Shown here piece after piece: positions 57,762 to 64,000 of a stretch of DNA of 64,000 nt. A program made the position numbers and the translations under genes. The stretch lies in the NCBI RefSeq assembly GCF_000378765.1, contig NZ_KB905346.1:62001-126000 (forward strand), given 5' to 3'. Each line of letters begins with the position of its first letter. Position 1 is the first letter of the stretch. Source of the stretch: Psychroflexus tropicus DSM 15496 (GTDB lineage: Bacteria > Bacteroidota > Bacteroidia > Flavobacteriales > Flavobacteriaceae). Under the pieces are notes generated by a model. That model saw nothing but the letters and a program-made list of their open reading frames with translations. It had not been told where the DNA came from and ran no database searches.

Positions 57762-57873
57762 AATGTCATTTTATAGTTTTTTTCATTTATTTTATAACTG
57801 TATTTCGAAGCTTAGTAAAGCTATGACTTGTCTACTTTAGGCATGTTCTTAAATCAAAATCCAAAAAATCGTA

Positions 57874-57881
57874 TACTTTTG
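57874..57881 (+). promoter_or_regulatory. -7 promoter element for topA
   Basis: TACTTTTG, exact TAnnTTTG match, ending 18 bases before the topA ATG. No convincing -33 TTG. Confidence 0.6.
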
Positions 57882-57899
57882 CAGTATAAATTTTATTAA

Positions 57900-60473
57900 A
57901 TGGCAAAAAATCTAGTAATTGTTGAGTCTCCTGCCAAAGCTAAGACGATAGAGAAATTTTTAGGTAAAGATTATAAAGTGGCTTCCAGCTTTGGTCACAT
58001 TGCAGACTTACCTTCCAAAGAACTGGGTGTAGATGTTGATAATGATTTTAAACCTAAATATATTGTCAATAGTGATAAGAAGGACGTTGTGAAAAAACTG
58101 ACTAAACTTGCCAAAGCTTCTGAAACCGTATGGCTAGCCAGTGATGAAGATAGAGAAGGAGAGGCGATAGCCTGGCATTTATCTGATGAACTCAAACTGG
58201 ATGAGGCCAAAACCAAACGAATTGTATTTTCAGAAATCACTGAGACTGCTATTAAAAAAGCGATAAAGAACCCGAGAGAAATTGATTATAATCTAGTGAA
58301 TGCTCAAAAGGCGAGACGTGTTCTTGACCGTCTTGTGGGCTATGAATTATCTCCTATATTATGGAGGAAAGTAAAAGGAGGACTTTCTGCAGGGCGAGTA
58401 CAGTCTGTTTCTGTGAGGTTGATTGTGGAACGCGAACGCGAGATCATAGATTTTGATCCTGAAGTATTTTACAGGGTAGATGCTGAATTCAAAACAGAAC
58501 AAGGCTCCAGTTTTAAAGCCAAACTCCCCAAAAATTTAAAGTCCAGGAAAGAAGCCGAGGCTTTTTTAGAAGCTCAAAAACAAGCAGAATTCAAAGTTAG
58601 TGACCTAACTAAAAAGCCAGCAAAAAAATCTCCAGCGCCCCCATTTACGACCTCTACTTTACAGCAAGAAGCAGCAAGGAAGCTATATTTTTCTGTGAGT
58701 AAAACCATGAACATGGCTCAAAGGCTTTACGAGGCTGGTCATATTACTTATATGAGAACAGATAGTGTTAATTTATCTAAACAGGCCAAGCAGAGTGCAG
58801 AAGATGAGATAAAAAGCGCTTACGGTGATCAATACCATAAAGCAAGGAATTATAAAGGAAAATCTAAAGGTGCCCAAGAAGCTCACGAAGCAATAAGACC
58901 TACTAATTTTGCAAACCACCAGATCGATGCTGAGCGTGACCAGCAAAGGTTGTATGAATTGATATGGAAACGCGGCATAGCCTCTCAGATGAGTGATGCA
59001 TCTCTGGAGCGTACCAATGTAAGAATATCTTCAAATAAAGATGAACGCGAATTCTCAGCCAATGGTGAAGTTGTGAAATTTGATGGATTCTTAAAAGTAT
59101 ATTTAGAAGGTAAGGATGAAGAAGATGAGGAACAAAGTGGATTGTTGCCTGCTATGAAAGTTGGCGAATCTCTGCTTAACCAATTTATTCAGGCTACAGA
59201 ACGCTATACTAGGCCTCCATCTCGTTATACAGAAGCCTCTTTAGTAAAAAAACTTGAAGAATTGGGTATCGGTAGACCTTCTACTTACGCGCCTACTATT
59301 TCTACGATTCAAAACAGAAAATATATTGAAAAGGGAAATGTAGAGGGGGTTGAACGCAAATACACTCAATACACCTTTAAAGATGATGATATAAAAACAG
59401 AAACACTCTCGGAAAAAGTGGGGAGTGATAAAGGTAAGTTAGTACCTACCGATGTTGGTATGGTAGTAAATGACTTCCTGGTGAAGCATTTTAAAGGTAT
59501 CCTAGACTATAATTTTACAGCTAAACTCGAGCAGGATTTTGATGAGGTTGCTGAGGGTAATGCTAAGTGGACTAAAGTGATGAAGGATTTTTATATACAT
59601 TTTCACCCCAACGTTTTAGATGTGGCAGCCAATGCAGAGCGGGAAGTGGGTGAGCGTGTTTTAGGTAAGGATCCAGAAACGGGAAAACCTGTAAGTGCTC
59701 GTTTAGGTAAATTTGGGCCTATGGTTCAAATTGGATCTGTAGAAGACGATGAAAAACCAAGGTTTGCAAGTTTGAAACCAGATCAGACTTTAAGTTCTGT
59801 AACTTATGAGGAAGCGATGGACCTCTTTAAACTTCCTAAGCAGCTTGGTGAGTATAAAGGAGAAGAGGTAGAAACCAATATTGGCCGTTTTGGTCCCTAC
59901 GTAAGATTTGGAAAGAAATTCGTTTCCTTAGAAAAAGGAGAAGATCCTTTGGATGTCACTTATGACAGAGCTTTAGAATTAATCAAAGCTAAAGAAAAAG
60001 CAGAAGAGCCAATTTACTATTATAAGGATAAAGGAGTTCAAAAAGGAGTTGGTCGATTTGGTCCTTATTTGAAATGGGACGGAATGTTTATCAATGTCAA
60101 TAAAAAATATGATTTCGATAATTTATCTGAAGAGGATATCATTGAATTGATTGAAGATAAAATTCAAAAAGAAAAGGATAAGCTGATTCACCATTGGGAA
60201 GAACAGGGGATTAAACTCGAAAAAGCAAGGTGGGGTAGATTTAAGTTGTCTAAAGGAAAAACGAAAGTTGAACTTCCTAAGACGACAGATGCTGAAGGTA
60301 TGGCCTTGGATGAGGCTGAAGCTATTTTAGAAAAGAATACTAAATCTAAAAAGAAGCCAGCTAAAAAGAAAAGCTCGTCAAAAACCAAAAAAGGGAGCAC
60401 CAAAAAAACCACGTCTAAGACCAAAAAATCAACAAGCAAAAAGTCCACAGGAAAATCATCCAAAACCAAATAA
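57900..60473 (+). CDS. topA: DNA topoisomerase I
   Basis: Type IA topoisomerase that relaxes negative supercoils behind RNA polymerase. 857 residues. The Toprim domain has LVIVESPAKAKTIEKFLG (residues 5-22) and SDEDREGEAIAWHL (about 81-94). The active Tyr is in YMRTDSVN (about 284-291). C-terminal topoisomerase repeats (LGKFGPMVQIG, IGRFGPYVRFG, VGRFGPYLKW) replace the zinc ribbons of E. coli. A strongly basic Lys/Ser/Thr tail (about 820-857) ends the chain. The next gene starts 15 bases later. Confidence 0.98.
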   Translation: MAKNLVIVESPAKAKTIEKFLGKDYKVASSFGHIADLPSKELGVDVDNDFKPKYIVNSDKKDVVKKLTKLAKASETVWLASDEDREGEAIAWHLSDELKLDEAKTKRIVFSEITETAIKKAIKNPREIDYNLVNAQKARRVLDRLVGYELSPILWRKVKGGLSAGRVQSVSVRLIVEREREIIDFDPEVFYRVDAEFKTEQGSSFKAKLPKNLKSRKEAEAFLEAQKQAEFKVSDLTKKPAKKSPAPPFTTSTLQQEAARKLYFSVSKTMNMAQRLYEAGHITYMRTDSVNLSKQAKQSAEDEIKSAYGDQYHKARNYKGKSKGAQEAHEAIRPTNFANHQIDAERDQQRLYELIWKRGIASQMSDASLERTNVRISSNKDEREFSANGEVVKFDGFLKVYLEGKDEEDEEQSGLLPAMKVGESLLNQFIQATERYTRPPSRYTEASLVKKLEELGIGRPSTYAPTISTIQNRKYIEKGNVEGVERKYTQYTFKDDDIKTETLSEKVGSDKGKLVPTDVGMVVNDFLVKHFKGILDYNFTAKLEQDFDEVAEGNAKWTKVMKDFYIHFHPNVLDVAANAEREVGERVLGKDPETGKPVSARLGKFGPMVQIGSVEDDEKPRFASLKPDQTLSSVTYEEAMDLFKLPKQLGEYKGEEVETNIGRFGPYVRFGKKFVSLEKGEDPLDVTYDRALELIKAKEKAEEPIYYYKDKGVQKGVGRFGPYLKWDGMFINVNKKYDFDNLSEEDIIELIEDKIQKEKDKLIHHWEEQGIKLEKARWGRFKLSKGKTKVELPKTTDAEGMALDEAEAILEKNTKSKKKPAKKKSSSKTKKGSTKKTTSKTKKSTSKKSTGKSSKTK

Positions 60474-60488
60474 TATCTTACTAACTCA

Positions 60489-61643
60489 ATGGCATTTGAA
60501 TACCTAGAACCTGTTAAGCAGGAACTTCAAGACTCAATTAGATCGTTTCCAAACCAAAGTCTGTCTAATCTCGTAAGTTTTCATGAAGGAGAAGCTGAGG
60601 TAGATTTTGCAGGAGTGGATCTGGCCTTAATTTGTATTAAAGATGCGAGGTCTAGTATTTATGATGAAAAGTCTGATTTCTTTTACGATGAATTACGGAC
60701 GCAGTTGTATCAGATGTACATTGGGAACTGGAAGCTGAAATTGATCGATCTAGGTGACGTGCCCATGGGTGAGCAGGTATCGGATACGGCTTATGTTTTA
60801 AAGAAGGTATTGTCTGAGTTATATCGTCAGTCTATTGTTCCTATGATTTTAGGGGGAAGTCAGGATTTTACGTTTCACCAGTATAGAGCTTTCGACGGAA
60901 TTAAGTACATGGTCAATCTGTCCACTGCAGATCATAAGTTTGATTTGGGAAATTCAGATTTACCTATGGATGGGCAGTCTTTTGTAGGTAAAATGATAAT
61001 AGACGAGCCCTATAATCTATTTAATTACTGTAATCTGGGTTATCAAACCTATTTATCTCCTCCAGATGAGATAGAGTTGATGGATAAGCTATTTTTCGAA
61101 GCTGTTCGTCTTGGAGAGCTAAAGCAGGATTTCACAAGGGTTGAGCCAGTTTTACGGGATTCAGATTTAGCAAGTATTGATATTTATTGTGTTAAATCTT
61201 CAGAAATTGCTGATTCTAATCATAAAAATATTAACGGATTCAGTACATTTGAATTATGTAAGCTTTCAAGGTATGCAGGAATGAGTGATAAATTATGCTC
61301 CTTTGGAGTTTATGAGTTACAAGCTATGAAGGAATCGCAGGGGCTTAAGCAGTTGATATCACAAATGTTATGGTATTTTATGGAAGGATTTAGTTTGAGG
61401 TTAAACGAACACGTAAGTGAGGAAAACCCAAATTTTACGAAATATAGTGTTCCTATACAGGATGAAATTTTAATCTTTTTTAAGAGTGAAGTTTCAAATC
61501 GTTGGTGGATTAAAATTCCTAATGAGAATAATAATGCTCATAAACCGTCGTTATTAGCGTGTGATTTGAAAGATTATAAAGACGCTATTTCTTCCATTAT
61601 CCCAGATAGATGGTTAAAAGCAAAATTTAAAAACAGCATCTAA
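60489..61643 (+). CDS. Arginase-fold (ureohydrolase) family protein with lost metal motifs
   Basis: 384-residue protein resembling formimidoylglutamase and arginase. The manganese-binding residues are not intact: the GGDH-like site reads GGSQDF (G122-F127, Gln for His), the DAHxD-like site reads TADHKFD (146-152), and the SxDxDxxDP-like site reads SIDIYCVKS (near 233-241). The fold markers, such as MILGGSQDFTFHQY, remain. It is therefore probably a pseudoenzyme with a binding or structural role. It sits between topA and gldK, a place I associate with this family in gliding flavobacteria, which suggests a link to the type IX machinery. Annotation as an active hydrolase should be doubted. Confidence 0.75.
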   Translation: MAFEYLEPVKQELQDSIRSFPNQSLSNLVSFHEGEAEVDFAGVDLALICIKDARSSIYDEKSDFFYDELRTQLYQMYIGNWKLKLIDLGDVPMGEQVSDTAYVLKKVLSELYRQSIVPMILGGSQDFTFHQYRAFDGIKYMVNLSTADHKFDLGNSDLPMDGQSFVGKMIIDEPYNLFNYCNLGYQTYLSPPDEIELMDKLFFEAVRLGELKQDFTRVEPVLRDSDLASIDIYCVKSSEIADSNHKNINGFSTFELCKLSRYAGMSDKLCSFGVYELQAMKESQGLKQLISQMLWYFMEGFSLRLNEHVSEENPNFTKYSVPIQDEILIFFKSEVSNRWWIKIPNENNNAHKPSLLACDLKDYKDAISSIIPDRWLKAKFKNSI

Positions 61644-61718
61644 ATCAAAAACATTTGTATTATTGTTAAGAAAAAAATTGTTTATTTGTACACAAGACTT
61701 GAATTTAATCACTTAATT

Positions 61719-63080
61719 ATGAAACTTAATTTATCATCTTCTAAAGGTCTCTTTATGGCAATGTTTGCTTTTTTAGCAATCAGTTGTGGTAAGAGCGATA
61801 AAGGGCAGCTAGTAGGCGTAGAGGGAAAGAAATGGTATCCTGAAAAGCCTTATGGTATGGTCTTAGTGAAAGGCGGTTCTTTCATTATGGGTAAGTCTGA
61901 TGACGATCTCGCTGGTGTTCAAAATGCGCCTCCTAAAACCGTTACTGTTCCTTCCTACTATATGGATGAAACTGAAATTACGAACGCAGAATACAGACAA
62001 TTTGTATTTCATGTAAGGGATTCTGTAATCAGACAAAAGCTTGCTGAAGCCGCTGAACTTGCCGGTGATGGCGATGCCGGAGATGATGGCATCCAAAGAT
62101 TTGCTTTCAAAAACGCAAGTGCAGGAGGAGATGATGACGAGTTGAGTCCTTTTCAGGAATTTTCAAAACATTACGATCCTCTCGATCAAGCCTTAAACTG
62201 GGATCCAGAAATTATATGGGATCCTGCTCAATATCCAGACGAAGACTACGTCTACGTTATGGATGAGTTCTACTTATCTAATGATCAGTCCTACAACGGG
62301 CGTAGGATGCTAGATGTTACTCAGTTTAAGTACAAATACAAAACCATGGATATTGATGCTGCTGCTCGAAACAAGGGTGAAAGAACCAACTTTATTACAG
62401 AGCAGGAAGTAATGGTGTATCCAGATACTACGGTATGGATAAAGGATTTTAATTATTCCTACAACGAGCCAATGCATAACGATTATTTTTCTCATACGGC
62501 TTACGACAATTATCCTGTAGTTGGAGTAACCTGGGGACAGGCCAAAGCCTTTGCTAACTGGAGAACCAAGTATTTGAATGACTTCAGAAAAGAAAAAAAT
62601 GAGGCTAATGCTAACTTCTTTAGATTGCCTTCTGAGGCTGAATGGGAGTATGCCGCTAGAGGGGGTATAGAAGGCGGAACTTACCCATGGGGTGGTCCTT
62701 ATGCTAAAGATGACAGAGCATGTTTTTTAGCCAATTTTAAACCCTTTAGAGGGGATTATGCAGCAGATGAGGCGCTATATACAGTAGAAGCTGATGCTTA
62801 CGAACCTAACGACTTCGGGTTATATAACATGTCTGGAAACGTAGCAGAGTGGGTGAATACCTCTTATGACCCTGCGTCTTACGAGCACATGTCTTCGATG
62901 AGTCCTAACGTCAATAACAGTGCAAATAAAAGAAAAGTAGTAAGAGGAGGTTCTTGGAAAGACGTCAGTTATTACTTACAGGTGAGCACAAGAGACTATG
63001 AATACTCAGACTCAGCCAGAAGTTACGTCGGATTTAGAACTGTTCAGGACTTCTTAGGCAACTCATTAAACTTAAATTAA
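61719..63080 (+). CDS. gldK: Gliding motility / type IX secretion lipoprotein GldK
   Basis: Outer-membrane lipoprotein that forms, with GldN, the periplasmic ring of the type IX secretion system. 453 residues. The lipobox is LAISCGKS (Cys26). A formylglycine-generating enzyme (SUMF1) type domain follows, with VKGGSFIMGKSDDD (about residues 53-66), YYMDETEITNAEYRQF, RLPSEAEWEYAARGG (about 300-314) and the end KVVRGGSWKD...YVGFRTV. It lacks evidence of being an active oxidase. A longer TTG reading from 61686 is rejected. A weak -7-like TTTATTTG lies at 61681-61688. Confidence 0.96.
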   Translation: MKLNLSSSKGLFMAMFAFLAISCGKSDKGQLVGVEGKKWYPEKPYGMVLVKGGSFIMGKSDDDLAGVQNAPPKTVTVPSYYMDETEITNAEYRQFVFHVRDSVIRQKLAEAAELAGDGDAGDDGIQRFAFKNASAGGDDDELSPFQEFSKHYDPLDQALNWDPEIIWDPAQYPDEDYVYVMDEFYLSNDQSYNGRRMLDVTQFKYKYKTMDIDAAARNKGERTNFITEQEVMVYPDTTVWIKDFNYSYNEPMHNDYFSHTAYDNYPVVGVTWGQAKAFANWRTKYLNDFRKEKNEANANFFRLPSEAEWEYAARGGIEGGTYPWGGPYAKDDRACFLANFKPFRGDYAADEALYTVEADAYEPNDFGLYNMSGNVAEWVNTSYDPASYEHMSSMSPNVNNSANKRKVVRGGSWKDVSYYLQVSTRDYEYSDSARSYVGFRTVQDFLGNSLNLN

Positions 63081-63110
63081 AACTAAACTAAACAATCAAA
63101 TCTCAAAATC

Positions 63111-63755
63111 ATGGCAAAATCAAAATCAGGAAAAAAGGTAATGAATATGGTATATGGCCTTGGAGCGGCAATCGTTATCATAGGTGCATTATTTAAAATT
63201 ATGCACTGGCCTTTTGGAAATACAATGCTTATTATTGGACTAGTCGTTGAAGCAGCGGTATTCGCTATTTCAGCATTCGAACCTGTAGATGATGAACTGG
63301 ACTGGTCTAAGGTATATCCGGAATTAGCTCAAGATAATTCTCCTGCCAAAGGAAAATCGGGTAAGCCTACTGTGGAAGACGAGCAAGGTCTTCTTTCAAA
63401 AAAGCTTGACGAAATGCTGAAAGAAGCTAAAATCGATTCTAAATTGATGGAAAGTCTTGGAGAAAGCATCAAAAACTTCGAAGGCGCAGCTCGTAACATT
63501 CAACCCACTACAGATTCTATGGAATCTCAGCGTAAATATAGCGAAGAGTTAACCTTAGCAGCTACCCATATGGAATCCTTAAATAACCTTTATAAAGTAC
63601 AGGTTGAATCAGCTTCGAAGCAAGCCGAGGTGAATCAGGCTGTAGCAGATAATGCCAGCAGATTAAAAGAGCAAATGGAATCCTTAACAGCTAACCTAAA
63701 CTCACTTAACGGAGTGTACGGTGGTATGTTAACCGCAATGCGACCTAAAGCTTAA
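63111..63755 (+). CDS. gldL: Type IX secretion motor subunit GldL
   Basis: Cytoplasmic membrane protein that forms, with GldM, the proton-driven motor of type IX secretion and gliding. 214 residues. Two membrane segments (about 13-30 and 35-56) surround the conserved FKIMHWPFGNTML; the second has an acidic residue in GLVVEAAVF that fits the Glu proposed to carry protons. A long cytosolic coiled-coil tail (about 95-214) follows. It lies 30 bases after gldK and 24 before gldM. Confidence 0.96.
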   Translation: MAKSKSGKKVMNMVYGLGAAIVIIGALFKIMHWPFGNTMLIIGLVVEAAVFAISAFEPVDDELDWSKVYPELAQDNSPAKGKSGKPTVEDEQGLLSKKLDEMLKEAKIDSKLMESLGESIKNFEGAARNIQPTTDSMESQRKYSEELTLAATHMESLNNLYKVQVESASKQAEVNQAVADNASRLKEQMESLTANLNSLNGVYGGMLTAMRPKA

Positions 63756-63779
63756 TTCTAATTTTTTAAAAGAAAAACT

Positions 63780-64000
63780 ATGGCTGGAGGAAAACAGACC
63801 CCAAGGCAGAAGATGATTAACCTGATGTACTTGGTATTTATTGCGATGATGGCATTAAATATGTCTAAAGAGGTGTTAACCGCTTTTGGATTAATCAATG
63901 AGTCTTTGGCAGATGCCAACGAGAGTTTCGTTGAAAAAAACAATGCCGCAGTTGCAGGTTTAAAACAAAAAGCGAAGGATTCTCCTGAGCAATTTGAAGA
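63780..64000 (+). CDS. gldM: Type IX secretion motor subunit GldM, N-terminal part
   Basis: Partner of GldL in the inner-membrane motor, with a large periplasmic shaft that touches the GldK/GldN ring. Only the first 73 codons are in the window, and the frame is open to the right edge. It starts MAGGKQTPRQKMINLMYLVF; the membrane segment is at about residues 15-32, then the periplasmic part begins (KEVLTAFGLINESL). The ATG at 63780 follows gldL by 24 bases. gldN should follow outside the window. Confidence 0.95.
   Translation, partial: MAGGKQTPRQKMINLMYLVFIAMMALNMSKEVLTAFGLINESLADANESFVEKNNAAVAGLKQKAKDSPEQFE

Overview
The window reads as a 64 kb piece of core chromosome from a low-GC member of the Flavobacteriaceae (Bacteroidota). 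The genus cannot be fixed from sequence alone. The evidence is: gliding/type IX secretion genes gldK-gldL-gldM at the right edge; a secreted peptidase with a type IX sorting domain; a SusC/SusD pair; a Bacteroidota-type GGGP synthase; many start codons preceded by A-rich leaders without Shine-Dalgarno sequences; and repeated matches to the Bacteroidota -7 promoter element TAnnTTTG upstream of genes. No tRNA, rRNA, insertion sequence, prophage or CRISPR array was seen. No gene-free stretch exceeds 300 bases; the longest are about 200-250 bases and their contents are listed.

Layout. 1-8.9 kb: dihydroorotase (cut by the edge), a polyprenol-phosphate mannose synthase, a DUF4271 membrane protein, hemD, pckA, a DUF423 protein, a saccharopine dehydrogenase-like reductase, GGGP synthase, a phosphopantetheinyl transferase and ahcY. 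9.1-17.5 kb: mpl, a PaiB-like flavoprotein, a radC-led row with a degenerate polysaccharide deacetylase-like protein, a YjjG-type nucleotidase and a secreted protein, then rarA, a rhomboid protease and rlmB. 17.5-27.1 kb: an outer-membrane block, all on the minus strand: an Omp85/BamA-like protein, SusC, SusD, a SusE-like lipoprotein and a secreted S8 peptidase. This fits capture and uptake of peptides or another polymer.

27.3-44.2 kb: one continuous str-S10-spc-alpha ribosomal cluster (rpsL to rplQ) without tuf or adk. It contains secY, infA, rpoA and the very short rpmJ. A strong promoter precedes rpsL, a structured spacer with a terminator lies between rpsJ and rplC, and a terminator follows rplQ. 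44.3-53.2 kb: carA, a fasciclin protein, eno, gltA, an azurin-like lipoprotein, an S10-family peptidase and groES-groEL. 53.4-57.7 kb: a minus-strand operon miaB - sigma-54 activator - lptE - TPR protein - secG. 57.9-64 kb: topA, an arginase-fold protein with lost metal ligands, then gldK, gldL and the start of gldM.

Most of the window is ordinary core genome, and I see no clear new multi-gene system. The most unusual signals are: a perfect 21-bp palindrome between two promoters that each sit 4 bases from a start codon (rarA and the rhomboid gene); the structured rpsJ-rplC spacer; two apparent pseudoenzymes (deacetylase-like and arginase-like); an S8 peptidase with Glu where the catalytic Asp is expected; and a promoter box inside a terminator loop upstream of rlmB.
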